Origin: Polyangiaceae bacterium
GTDB lineage: Bacteria; Myxococcota_A; Polyangia; Polyangiales; Polyangiaceae
Direction of reading: 5' to 3'
Assembly (NCBI GenBank): GCA_019637265.1
Contig: JAHBVY010000007.1
Coordinates: 62,001-126,000 of the forward strand
Length of the DNA: 64,000 bases
Below, one piece after another: positions 24,120 to 33,254 of the stretch. Position numbers and translations under genes: made by a program. How positions within the stretch are numbered: the stretch's first letter is position 1; every line of letters begins with the position of its first letter. The notes under the pieces are model-generated. The model did no database searches, was not told the origin of the DNA, and saw only the letters and a program-made list of their open reading frames with translations.

Positions 24120-27100
24120 CTAGCGGGCGATCACTCGAGGGCAATCGTAGCCCAGGAACAGCGCCGGTGACAGGCCGCGATCGCGCTTCGAAGGCTTGAA
24201 GTCGAGCTTGATGTGCGCGTCCCGCGAGCGGACGTACCAGGTCACCACCACCGTGGGCACGCCCTGCGCCTGACCACCCGCGGTCCCCGACTCCACGCTC
24301 GCCGCGGCGTCGATCAGCCGGTAGATGCCGAAGTCGCCCGGGCGGTTGATCTCCTCGTCGAGCCCGCTGTAGCCGCGGATGCGGACGCGCGCGCCGCGGG
24401 CCTCCGCGTCCTTCGCGGGCCACTCGGCCTTGAGCCACTGCGCCGGGTGGTTCTTGTAGGTGTGCGCCACGCCGTCGATCTCGATCGACACCTCACTGAC
24501 ATCTTCACTGACCGAGTGCAGGTTCACCTCGAAGCTCACCTTCGGATCTTCTCCGCCCGAGAACACCGCCGCGCTGATCTCCGCGCCGCGCGTGAGGCAC
24601 TTGCCGAGGAAGTCCGGCGTGTAGCCGACGCTCGCCCCGAAGCGCCTGACCGGCGTGAAGGCGTTGCCGTTGCGGCGCAGCGACCCTTGCAGGTTCTCCG
24701 TGTAGAAGCTCCAGAGCAGCCCGCTGCCCGGCTTGAAGAACTCGGTGAAGTCGGCGAGCGACGCGTCACGCTGCGTGCGCACGAAGGGGTAACGATCCGC
24801 GAGGGTGTTCCGCCACACCGTCCACACGTTGGGCTCCCACAGGCCACCCGCCGCGTTGCCAGCGCCCTTCATCACGCCGGCCCAAGCGAAGGAGATCGGG
24901 CGCATGAGCAGCGGTGAGAGCAGCGCGCGGGTGCCCGTCGTCTGGTTGCTGAGCAGCCCGCTCACGCGACGGAACGTCGCCTCGAACTCGCTGACCACCG
25001 CGGTCGGGTCCGGGGAGGCGTCTCCATCGCGCAGATCGGTGAGCACGCCCACGAGCTTGGACAGCATGCCCTGGTACTCCGCGAGGTCGGTCGACGCCGC
25101 CGCGGCCTCCGGGTCGTTGCCCGGCTTCGGCACCCCGAAGTCCACCAGCGGCTCGAAGTAGAGCTCCACGGGGCTCTTCGGGCGCTCCGGCTTCGGCGGC
25201 GCGCCGGACTGCTGCGAGAGCAGCTTCTGCTGTAGCCGACGCTTGGTGTGCTCCAAGACGGACTCCACCAAACCCGCGAGCTCCCCCTCGCTGATGTCGA
25301 GGCGCGTGTTGTCACCGAGCGTCGAGAGCAGGCGCTTGTACGGCCACTCGGGCTCGCTCAGCGCGGACAGCTCCTCGAGCGATTGGACGGCGTCCTGAGG
25401 CTCGTCCACCTGGATATCGCCGATGAAGCGCCTCCACTCCTGGGTGTAGCGCTGGAAGTACACGCGGCGGACCTCCTTGAACAGATCCTCGTCCGCCTCC
25501 TTGGCTAGCCGCTTGGCCTCCGCTTCGCTGTAGATCACCCACGGCTCACCAGCGACCTTCCCCTTCTCGTCGCCGAGGAGCTCCCGCACCTGCTCCCAGC
25601 CCCTCGCCGTGTAGACGCCACGCACGACCAGCCCTTCGCTAGCCCTCACGAACTGCTGGACGGAGCCGACGAACACCTGCTTGTGCTCGATGTCGTCGGC
25701 CCTCACCTGACGCTCGAGCCAATCGACGATCTGCTCGGCGCGGGATCCGCGCCGGAGCATGCTGCGCGCGGTCGTGACTTGCGCGTCGTTCCGCTCCCAC
25801 GCCGGCACCTCCCCGCGCTTCATCAGGTCGAGGTAGTAACGAGCGTGAGGCGCCAACGCGTCGGCCTCGCTCGGCGCTCCCATGGCCTTCGCCCACGCCT
25901 CGGCCAGCGGCTTCTCCGCCCACTCTGGATCGAGGTGCTCCTTGGGGTTCGTGAGCATCAAGTAGAGCTTCAAGCGGGCGTAGCGCTCGTCGTAGTCCGC
26001 GTTGAGCTGCCGCGGATCGTCGGAGTCGCCAGCCACCCGCCGCACGATGTCCGCTTCGAGCCCCTTTTGCGTCGGCTGCTTCAGGCCGCGCTCGATGGAC
26101 CCGACGTAGACGTCACGCAGCGGCCCGTAGAGCGTGTCGCCCGTGTACATCCCGAAGCCCATCGCGGTGGGGGCGCCCTCTTCCTTCCAGGTGTCCAGCC
26201 GCTTCAGCTGAGCGCGGATCGAGGTCAGGCTAGCTGCCTTCTCGGAGACCCGCCCGGGCCCGCTCCAGTCCACTTGGGCGGCGCCCTCCGCGACCGTCGC
26301 CACCTCCTTCACGAGCCCACGGTTCCGCTGGAAGGTGCAGGAGCTCGGGACGAGGAGCATCACGGCGAGGAACACCGCCGAGACGCCGAGCGCCACCCGG
26401 TACAGCCACTGACGACGCATCTCGCGGCGGGTGCGCGCCGCGATGTGTTGATCGGGGAACACCACGCGCCGGAACATATCGGTGACGAAGTAGCTCTTCG
26501 GCTCCGTCGGTGTCTCCGGGCCGAGGCGCGGCGGCAGGCCGAAGGCGCGCGCCAAGCTGCCGAGGACACGATCCACCGGGCTGCCCTCTTGCGTGCCGCT
26601 GGAGAAGTAGAAGCCGCGGAAGATGGGCTGATCGTCCTGCGTCGTCTGCTCGAACATCGCCGAGATGAAGTCCGCCAGGCTCGCGCGCAGCGCGTTGAAC
26701 TCCATCGGGAACTGGATCACCCGATCGCGGATCTCCTTCTTCTCCCTCCCCACGCGGTTCATGGCGCGGGCGTGGACCTGAGAGACGAGCAGCTGGAACT
26801 CCTCCTCGAACAGCTCCTCCGCCTTGCGACGCGTGGCCAATTCCAGCGGGAAAGTCGCGCCGAACACGCGGTCGCGATCGCTCTTCTTCAGGTCGTTGAA
26901 GAACTCCACGAAGCCGGCGACGAGATCGACCTTGGTGAACATGACGTACACCGGGACCACCATGTCGAGGCGGTTCTGGAGCTCGTCGATGCGCGCCCGC
27001 AGCGTACGCGCCATCTGCGTGGTCTGCTCCTCCGTCTGCTCCAGGAGGTCAGCTGCACTCACCGCCACCAAGATGCCGTTCACGGGGCGCTTGGAGCGGA

Positions 27101-27683
27101 AGCGACGCAGCAGATCGAGGAAGGCGAACCACTCCGGCTGATCATCGCCTTGCGTGGCGTAGCGACCGGCCGTGTCGAGCAGGATCGCTTCGTTGGTGAA
27201 CCACCAGTCGCAGTTGCGCGTCCCCCCAACCCCCTTCACCGATCCGCCGGTGGCGTCGAGGAGCGGGAAGTTCAGCCCCGAGTGGCGGAGCGCCGTCGTC
27301 TTCCCCGAGCCCGGCGGCCCGACGATCATGAACCAGGGCAAGGTGTAGAGGGCGTTCTGCCCGCGGTCCCCGAGGCGGCTCTGCTTGAGCGCCGTGATCC
27401 CGCGCTGGACCTGCGCCTTCAGCTCGATGATCTCCGCGCGGCGGTCCGGCGCGGTGAGCGCCGCCTGCTGCTCGGTCTGTTTCAGGATTTCACGCTCGAG
27501 GGCCCGCGCCGCCGCTCCCGCGCGCCAGCGACGGTAGAGGAGCACACCCCCGACCAACAGCACCACGGCTGCCGAGAGCCCAACCTGCCCCATGAGCGGG
27601 ACTGGGATCCCCAGCGCCCGGAGCACCCACCCCCCCCCCCAGATCAGGAGGAGCAGCAGAACAGCGAAGATCCAAAGCCACAT
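24120..27683 (-). CDS. tssM: T6SS membrane-complex protein TssM (IcmF)
   Basis: 1187 aa, normal IcmF size. Two transmembrane helices lie near residues 4-22 and 35-52, the Walker A motif GPPGSGKT at about 122-129, 'VGGTRNCDWWFTNEAILLDTAG' (Walker B part: EAILLDTAG) follows, and a third membrane helix lies near 428-452. The large periplasmic part ends in the TssM C-terminal beta domain that binds TssJ. TssM with TssL and TssJ forms the trans-envelope channel. Located 21 nt after tssL. Confidence 0.95.
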   Translation of the reverse strand: MWLWIFAVLLLLLIWGGGWVLRALGIPVPLMGQVGLSAAVVLLVGGVLLYRRWRAGAAARALEREILKQTEQQAALTAPDRRAEIIELKAQVQRGITALKQSRLGDRGQNALYTLPWFMIVGPPGSGKTTALRHSGLNFPLLDATGGSVKGVGGTRNCDWWFTNEAILLDTAGRYATQGDDQPEWFAFLDLLRRFRSKRPVNGILVAVSAADLLEQTEEQTTQMARTLRARIDELQNRLDMVVPVYVMFTKVDLVAGFVEFFNDLKKSDRDRVFGATFPLELATRRKAEELFEEEFQLLVSQVHARAMNRVGREKKEIRDRVIQFPMEFNALRASLADFISAMFEQTTQDDQPIFRGFYFSSGTQEGSPVDRVLGSLARAFGLPPRLGPETPTEPKSYFVTDMFRRVVFPDQHIAARTRREMRRQWLYRVALGVSAVFLAVMLLVPSSCTFQRNRGLVKEVATVAEGAAQVDWSGPGRVSEKAASLTSIRAQLKRLDTWKEEGAPTAMGFGMYTGDTLYGPLRDVYVGSIERGLKQPTQKGLEADIVRRVAGDSDDPRQLNADYDERYARLKLYLMLTNPKEHLDPEWAEKPLAEAWAKAMGAPSEADALAPHARYYLDLMKRGEVPAWERNDAQVTTARSMLRRGSRAEQIVDWLERQVRADDIEHKQVFVGSVQQFVRASEGLVVRGVYTARGWEQVRELLGDEKGKVAGEPWVIYSEAEAKRLAKEADEDLFKEVRRVYFQRYTQEWRRFIGDIQVDEPQDAVQSLEELSALSEPEWPYKRLLSTLGDNTRLDISEGELAGLVESVLEHTKRRLQQKLLSQQSGAPPKPERPKSPVELYFEPLVDFGVPKPGNDPEAAAASTDLAEYQGMLSKLVGVLTDLRDGDASPDPTAVVSEFEATFRRVSGLLSNQTTGTRALLSPLLMRPISFAWAGVMKGAGNAAGGLWEPNVWTVWRNTLADRYPFVRTQRDASLADFTEFFKPGSGLLWSFYTENLQGSLRRNGNAFTPVRRFGASVGYTPDFLGKCLTRGAEISAAVFSGGEDPKVSFEVNLHSVSEDVSEVSIEIDGVAHTYKNHPAQWLKAEWPAKDAEARGARVRIRGYSGLDEEINRPGDFGIYRLIDAAASVESGTAGGQAQGVPTVVVTWYVRSRDAHIKLDFKPSKRDRGLSPALFLGYDCPRVIAR

Positions 27684-27704
27684 AGCGTCTCCGACGCCAT
27701 TTCA

Positions 27705-28379
27705 TTACTTTGGGCTGGTCTGGGCAAAGTTCTGCATGCTCTTTGCGGCACTATCTGCGTTCGTGCTCACAATCACGCGCAAGACGACGAACGCGACCAC
27801 CGCGAGCCCAATGACAGCCACGCTGACCGCCACGATGGGCGCCTCACGCCGGACGACGGAGCGGGCCCCACCCGCGAGCTCGCCGTGCGGGCTCAGCTGA
27901 TCGCTGCGGGGCAGCGAACGGGACAGCCGCGCCCCGACGCGCTCGATGATCGGCGCCAGGCCCTCGCCCCCGCGCACCGCGTACTGGCCCTGAAACCCGA
28001 GCGTGAGGCACAGGAAGTAAATCTGCAGGACGTGGACGCGCTGAGGCTGCGCCTCGAGCCGGTCCATCCGCGCAAAGAAGCCCTCGCCCGCCGTGTTCTC
28101 GTTGAAGTACATCAGCTGGAGCGGCCGGCTCATCCACTGCTGCCGGCCTGGCCACTCCGAGCGCAAGATCTGCTCGTCGATGAAGGCGCAGAGCGCGTAC
28201 TTCGCCTCCATCACGTCTTCATCCGGGATGCGCGCGCCGCGCGCCTTGTCCGCCATCTGATCGAAGACGCCCGAGATGCGCTGGCTCAGCACGTCCGCCG
28301 GCGGCAGGTCACGCGCGGCGCCGAGCTGGGTGGCGAGGGTCAAGGCGTCTGCGCAGGCCCAATACATCTGCTCGATCAT
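27705..28379 (-). CDS. tssL: T6SS inner-membrane protein TssL (DotU)
   Basis: 224 aa, a short TssL. The cytoplasmic hook domain has 'AKYALCAFIDEQILRSEWPG', 'MYFNENTAGEGFFARMDRL' and 'IYFLCLTLGFQGQYAV'; a single C-terminal helix ('AVSVAVIGLAVVAFVVLRVI') anchors it. It has no C-terminal OmpA-like peptidoglycan-binding domain, so peptidoglycan anchoring must come from another protein, perhaps the LysM-like/transglycosylase-like protein encoded at 33255. Confidence 0.92.
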   Translation of the reverse strand: MIEQMYWACADALTLATQLGAARDLPPADVLSQRISGVFDQMADKARGARIPDEDVMEAKYALCAFIDEQILRSEWPGRQQWMSRPLQLMYFNENTAGEGFFARMDRLEAQPQRVHVLQIYFLCLTLGFQGQYAVRGGEGLAPIIERVGARLSRSLPRSDQLSPHGELAGGARSVVRREAPIVAVSVAVIGLAVVAFVVLRVIVSTNADSAAKSMQNFAQTSPK

Positions 28380-28430
28380 GACAGGCCTCGAGGCGGTGGG
28401 GACGGCAGGGGACGAGTGACCATGATGCCC

Positions 28431-29783
28431 TCAGAGGTTCTCTGGATCGACCGCGTAGAGCGAGAGCTCGACCGCTCGCGGCTCGAGCGGCTGGTAGATG
28501 GCGATGGTCCCAGTTCCTTGGATGTCGGTCCAGTATTCGGGGGTCTTGTGGACGCGGAAGAACACCACGCCAGGGCGGAGCGGTAGCGCACCCGGCGGCT
28601 GGTACTCGAGCTCGAGCCGCGCCCCGTTGATCGCCGAGTTCAGGATGGAGCCCACCTGGGACCAGCTGGCGATCTTCGAGAGCTTGGGGAGCCGGTCGCG
28701 GAGCTGCCCCTCCGGCAGGCTCCCCTTGGCCGCCAGGAAGAACTCGTAGCGCATGAGCGAGCCGTCCTCGATCTTCCCGAGGTACATCCCGTCCTCACGG
28801 CGCTGCATCGGCACCTCCACGTAGCGCTCGGCGATCACGGCGTCGAGCAGCGCCAAGACCCGCGCGAAGAGCCGCTCGAAGGTGTCCCCGAGCTCGAGGT
28901 AGTTGAACTTGGGGATGTCCGTCGGGTCCGCCTTGACCGCGAACGTGCAGAGCTGACCGATGAGCTGCGACAAGGTGATGTACACCTGCTCCGGGTGGGA
29001 GCGGCCCTGATCGACGTAGTGCGCGATCACCGGGATGAAGTTGTTCAGCGTGCTCAGCAGCCAGAACTTGGCGACGTCGCTCGCCTGGAAGTCGATGGCC
29101 GCCTCGGAGCGCTGGCGCCGCGAGGCCGCCAGGCTGCGCTGCCGCGCGGTCATGTTCTCCAGCACGTGCCGGAGCCCGGTGGTGAGGAACGGCGCCGCGC
29201 CGATCCGCAGCACCGGCGGCACGTAGGTGCGCTTGGCGATGATGGCGCCGGTGTTGCTGCGCATGAGCACCGCCACCTTGATCGAGTCGAAGGACTCGCG
29301 GCGCTCTTCACCGAACAGGATCCGGACGTTGGCGCGCGCCCAACCGAAGCTCTGCTCGTTGGAGCCGGTGTTCACGTCGTACACGCGCCCCGTCTCCTGA
29401 GTGAAGCGCGTGAGCGCGTTCGGCTTGTCCTCCAGATCGACGTTCGGCGCGGTCTCGTTCTCTTGTGGTAACGCGATGAACACGTCGAGCGATTGCATCT
29501 GCGGGGTGAACACCTCGCCGATATCGCGCAGCGGGGCGTCCCCCGAGCGGTCCCCGCAGCTGACGGGTGTGCCGTCGGGCAAGATGGCGGACAACTGGGT
29601 GAGCTTGAGCTGCCCGGCGCCGAGCGCCCGCTCATCGAGCTGGATCTCGGTGACGCCCCACACGTAGGGCGAGCTCGCGGACAGCCGCCGATCCAGCAGG
29701 CGCTCGTGGTAGGCGTCCAGCTGCTGGAAGTGGTGCTGGGTGATGAACAGGCCCTCTGTCCAGACGGGCTTGCGGATGCTCAC
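28431..29783 (-). CDS. tssK: T6SS baseplate connector TssK
   Basis: 450 aa. The start 'KPVWTEGLFITQHHFQQLD' is diagnostic, as are 'ALGAGQLKLTQLSAILPDG' and 'PNVDLEDK' (in the N-terminal shoulder) and 'PEYWTDIQGTGTIAIYQP' near the end. TssK trimers connect the baseplate wedge to TssL/TssM. It follows tssJ by 4 nt and precedes tssL by 51 nt. Confidence 0.95.
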   Translation of the reverse strand: MSIRKPVWTEGLFITQHHFQQLDAYHERLLDRRLSASSPYVWGVTEIQLDERALGAGQLKLTQLSAILPDGTPVSCGDRSGDAPLRDIGEVFTPQMQSLDVFIALPQENETAPNVDLEDKPNALTRFTQETGRVYDVNTGSNEQSFGWARANVRILFGEERRESFDSIKVAVLMRSNTGAIIAKRTYVPPVLRIGAAPFLTTGLRHVLENMTARQRSLAASRRQRSEAAIDFQASDVAKFWLLSTLNNFIPVIAHYVDQGRSHPEQVYITLSQLIGQLCTFAVKADPTDIPKFNYLELGDTFERLFARVLALLDAVIAERYVEVPMQRREDGMYLGKIEDGSLMRYEFFLAAKGSLPEGQLRDRLPKLSKIASWSQVGSILNSAINGARLELEYQPPGALPLRPGVVFFRVHKTPEYWTDIQGTGTIAIYQPLEPRAVELSLYAVDPENL

Positions 29784-29787
29784 GTTC

Positions 29788-30411
29788 TCAATCTCCCGGG
29801 GTCGGTGCGGCCTTGGCGGGCGCCTTGGCCTGCGACTCTACCGCCTGAACCCTGCCCTCAGGAACGTCCTCCGCGTGCTCGATGCCATCTTCCACGCGTG
29901 ACTCGTCGATCCACACGTAAAACTCCGGGTTCGGGGGGGGGCCGCCGTCCTCCCCCTTGAGCCCGCAAGCCCCCTCGCTCGGCGCGGGCGGCAGGTCGAA
30001 CACGGTGTACCAGCTGCGCCCCTTGGGGGTACGGAACAGCCCGGCGGCGGCCACGTGCTGGGCCTTGTCGTCGCGCTCGAACTTCAACTGGGTGCGCGTG
30101 CTCGGGTAGATGGGCAGCTCCTCGCCCTTCACCAGGTCGTCCCCGAGCGTCTCCGTCTCCTCACGCCACACCTGCTCGAACGAGGCGTTGTGGATGCTGA
30201 CGTCGTTCGCGAGCTGATACACGCGGAGCTGCACCGGGCGCGGCTCTCCGTTGGGTGCGCGGTTGGTGTCCCCAGAGGAGATGATGTGCAGCGTCACCTC
30301 CTGGAACTTGCAGTTGTCCGGCTCCTTGATCGGGAGCACGGTCGGTGAGCACGCCGAGCTCATGAGCCCGGTGAGCCCCGCTGCGACCCAGAGCGGAAAG
30401 CCTCGCCTCAT
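29788..30411 (-). CDS. tssJ: T6SS outer-membrane lipoprotein TssJ
   Basis: 207 aa. A lipoprotein signal with lipobox MSSAC at about residue 21 is followed by a TssJ beta-sandwich ('VTLHIISSGDTNRAPNGEPR', 'PVQLRVYQL', 'GLFRTPKGRSWYTVFDLPP'). The C-terminal ~45 residues are an acidic, Ala-rich tail beyond the usual domain. TssJ sits in the inner leaflet of the outer membrane and binds TssM. It starts 7 nt after the clpV stop. Confidence 0.92.
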   Translation of the reverse strand: MRRGFPLWVAAGLTGLMSSACSPTVLPIKEPDNCKFQEVTLHIISSGDTNRAPNGEPRPVQLRVYQLANDVSIHNASFEQVWREETETLGDDLVKGEELPIYPSTRTQLKFERDDKAQHVAAAGLFRTPKGRSWYTVFDLPPAPSEGACGLKGEDGGPPPNPEFYVWIDESRVEDGIEHAEDVPEGRVQAVESQAKAPAKAAPTPGD

Positions 30412-30418
30412 ACGACTC

Positions 30419-33148
30419 CTACCCCTTCTCGCAGGCGATCTCGCCCGCCTCGTCCAGCACCAGGCGCATCACGCCGAGCTCCTCGCCATCGGCGATGCTG
30501 CGGAGGATCTCGCTGGAGACCAGCGGCATCACCGTCCCGCGGAGGATGTGGTCCACGTTGCGCGCGCCGCTCTCCACCTCCTGGCAGCGAGCCGCGATCG
30601 CGTCCACCACGTCGTCCCCCACCTCGAGCCGCAAGCCGTGAGCCGCCTCCGCGCGCTTCACGATGCCGCCGAGCTTCATCCGCGCGATGCCCTTCAGCGC
30701 GTCGGGGCGGATCGGGATGTAAGGCACCACGGTCATGCGCGCGAGCAGCGCCGGCTTGAAGTGCGCGCTCAGCGTGGGCTTGATGAGCGCCGTCAGCTCC
30801 TCGTACTCAGGGAGCTCTTCATCGGGCGCCGCGCTGGTGGTGATGAGGTCGGTGGCCAGGTTGCTGGTCAGGATGATGATGGTGTTCTTGAAGTCCACCT
30901 CACGCCCCTCACCGTCGCTCAGCGTGCCCTTGTCGAACACCTGGTAGAACAGGTTGAGCACCTCTTTGTCGGCCTTCTCCACCTCATCGAGCAGCACCAC
31001 CGAGTAAGGGCGATGGCGCACCGCCTCGGTGAGCACGCCGCCCTCCCCGTAGCCCACGTAACCTGGCGGGGAGCCGATCAAGCGCGACACCGTGTGCCGC
31101 TCTTGGAACTCGCTCATGTTGATGGTGACGACGAAGCGCTCACCACCGAACAGCAAGTCCGCGAGGGTGAGCGCCGTCTCCGTCTTACCGACGCCGCTCG
31201 GCCCCACCAGCAAGAACACCCCGAGCGGCGTGTTCGGCGGCTTGAGGCCCGAGCGCGCCGCGCGCACCTCACGCGCGATCGCCGCGAGCGCCATGTCCTG
31301 ACCGCGCACGCGACCCCGCATGCGCTCCTCCAAGTGGACGATGGCATCGACATCGTCCTTGACCATCTTCCCCACCGGGATGCCGGTCCAGTCAGCGACG
31401 ATGGAGGCCACCGCGGACTCATCCACGTCCGCCGCCACCAGGCGATCTTCCGGCTTGATCGCGCGCAGCCGATCGAGCTCCTCGCGCAGGCTAGCCCGGA
31501 GCTCCTCCACGTTCACCGGTGCGGCTTCGCTGGAGCCGCCCTCGGGCGCCGCGCCCTCAGCGGCTTCACTGGCTTCACCCGACGCTGCCTCACCGTCTGG
31601 CGTGGCCTCGGCGGGCGGCGCCGTCGCCTCGGCGATCTGCGTGCGCAGCGCGTCGATGCGCGTCGTGATCTCACGCTGGGCCGCGACCTTGGCGGCCAGC
31701 TCCTCCACCTGCTGCGACAGCTCCTCTTTGCGAGCCACCGCGGCCGCGCGCTCGTCCGCGGCGCGCACGATACCCGCGCTGTCGTCGCGATCCATCGCGG
31801 CGAGCTCACGCTCCACCGCCGCCAGCTCCGCGCGCGTGTCCTCGAGCACCGCCGGATCGGCGTTGCGCACCAGGTTCACGTAAGCAGCGCTGGTATCGAG
31901 CAGGTCCACTGCCTTGTCCGGCAGCTGACGCCCGCTGATGTAGCGGCTCGAGAGCGTCACCGCGGCGACCACCGCCTCGTCGCGGATCACCACGCCGTGA
32001 GACTCCTCGAACTTGGGGGCCACCCCTCGGAGCATCACGGTGGCGACCTCCACCGAGGGCTCACCGCAGTGCACCGGCTGGAAGCGACGCTCGAGCGCCG
32101 CGTCCTTCTCGAAATACTTCTTGTACTCAGCGTAGGTGGTCGCCGCCACGGTGCGCAGCTCGCCGCGCGCCAGCGCTGGCTTCAGCAGGTTGGCCGCGTC
32201 GCTGCCGCCCGCCGCGCCGCCGGCGCCGATGATCGTGTGCGCCTCGTCGATGAACAAGATGATCGGGGTGGCGGAGCTCTTCACCGCCTCGACCACGCCC
32301 TTCAAGCGGTTCTCGAACTCACCCTTCATCCCCGCGCCCGCCTGCAGCGCGCCGAGATCCAGCGAGAGCACCCGCACGTTCTTGAGCTGGTCAGGCACAC
32401 TGCCTTCGACCACGCGCTGGGCGAGCCCCTCCACCAGCGCCGTCTTCCCCACGCCCGCCTCACCGACGATGATCGGGTTGTTCTTGCGGCGCCGCACCAA
32501 GATCTCGATCATCTGCCGGATCTCGCGCTCGCGTCCGAAGATCGGATCGAGCTCACCGTCACGCACGCGCTGGGTGAGGTCCGAGGTGAAGCGCTGAAGC
32601 GGTCCGTCACCCGGACTACCTGCCGGGCCACCCGCGGCGGGCGCGCCCGCCTGGGCGGAGGCGGCCTGCTGCGCTGCCTCGCCGCTCATCGCGGCGATCA
32701 CCGGCAGGTCTTTACGGAGCTCGTCGCGCGGGATCTGCTCGAGCGCCTGGAGCTCCACCGGCAGGTAACGGTTCGGGGCCTGAATCAAGCGCACGAGGAG
32801 CGCGCCGGAGCGGAGCAGCCCCTCACCCAGCTCGGTGGACGCGTACACCCAGCTGTCCTGGATCCACTCGAGGAGCAGGGTGCTGAACGTCGGCTTGCCC
32901 GGGTTACCGGACTTCATGTCGCCGACGGTGCGCCCCACCGTGGCGCGCAGCACTTCAGCGTTGACGTTGTAGTGCGCGAGCGCCGACACGACGTCGCTCT
33001 GAGGGTCGTCCAAGAGCGCCATCAGGACGTGCTCGACCGTCACCTCATAGTGGCGGTGCGACACGCAGCTCGAAGCCGCAGCCTCGAACGCCTTGGTGCA
33101 AGTGGAGTTCAGCTTCCGTAGCAGCGTACGCGGGTCGGCAATCAGCAT
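30419..33148 (-). CDS. clpV: T6SS sheath-recycling ATPase ClpV (TssH)
   Basis: 909 aa, Clp/Hsp100 family. N-terminal domain about 1-160, an Ala/Gly linker about 160-182, first AAA+ domain with Walker A GEAGVGKT at 229-236, middle coiled-coil region, and second AAA+ domain with GPSGVGKT near 645. The middle region carries an extra Ala/Glu/Pro-rich insertion around residues 508-546, not typical of ClpV. ClpV unfolds contracted TssB-TssC sheaths. AGGGA lies 7 nt before the ATG. It heads the run clpV-tssJ-K-L-M-tagF-tssA-B-C. Confidence 0.95.
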   Translation of the reverse strand: MLIADPRTLLRKLNSTCTKAFEAAASSCVSHRHYEVTVEHVLMALLDDPQSDVVSALAHYNVNAEVLRATVGRTVGDMKSGNPGKPTFSTLLLEWIQDSWVYASTELGEGLLRSGALLVRLIQAPNRYLPVELQALEQIPRDELRKDLPVIAAMSGEAAQQAASAQAGAPAAGGPAGSPGDGPLQRFTSDLTQRVRDGELDPIFGREREIRQMIEILVRRRKNNPIIVGEAGVGKTALVEGLAQRVVEGSVPDQLKNVRVLSLDLGALQAGAGMKGEFENRLKGVVEAVKSSATPIILFIDEAHTIIGAGGAAGGSDAANLLKPALARGELRTVAATTYAEYKKYFEKDAALERRFQPVHCGEPSVEVATVMLRGVAPKFEESHGVVIRDEAVVAAVTLSSRYISGRQLPDKAVDLLDTSAAYVNLVRNADPAVLEDTRAELAAVERELAAMDRDDSAGIVRAADERAAAVARKEELSQQVEELAAKVAAQREITTRIDALRTQIAEATAPPAEATPDGEAASGEASEAAEGAAPEGGSSEAAPVNVEELRASLREELDRLRAIKPEDRLVAADVDESAVASIVADWTGIPVGKMVKDDVDAIVHLEERMRGRVRGQDMALAAIAREVRAARSGLKPPNTPLGVFLLVGPSGVGKTETALTLADLLFGGERFVVTINMSEFQERHTVSRLIGSPPGYVGYGEGGVLTEAVRHRPYSVVLLDEVEKADKEVLNLFYQVFDKGTLSDGEGREVDFKNTIIILTSNLATDLITTSAAPDEELPEYEELTALIKPTLSAHFKPALLARMTVVPYIPIRPDALKGIARMKLGGIVKRAEAAHGLRLEVGDDVVDAIAARCQEVESGARNVDHILRGTVMPLVSSEILRSIADGEELGVMRLVLDEAGEIACEKG

Positions 33149-33254
33149 CTGTTTTCCCTGCTCGTTGAGGCCTGCCCACGGAGGTCAGCTCCGAGGGCGG
33201 CCGACGATAGCCGAAGCGGCCAGGGAGCCACACCCCTTGCTGTCTCGAACTGCA

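Noticed and set aside
25683-28586. Very long open frame antisense to tssM and tssL (967 codons)
   Set aside because: High G+C makes antisense frames open. The translation is Arg/His/Leu-rich with no domain, while the opposite strand encodes clear TssM and TssL.
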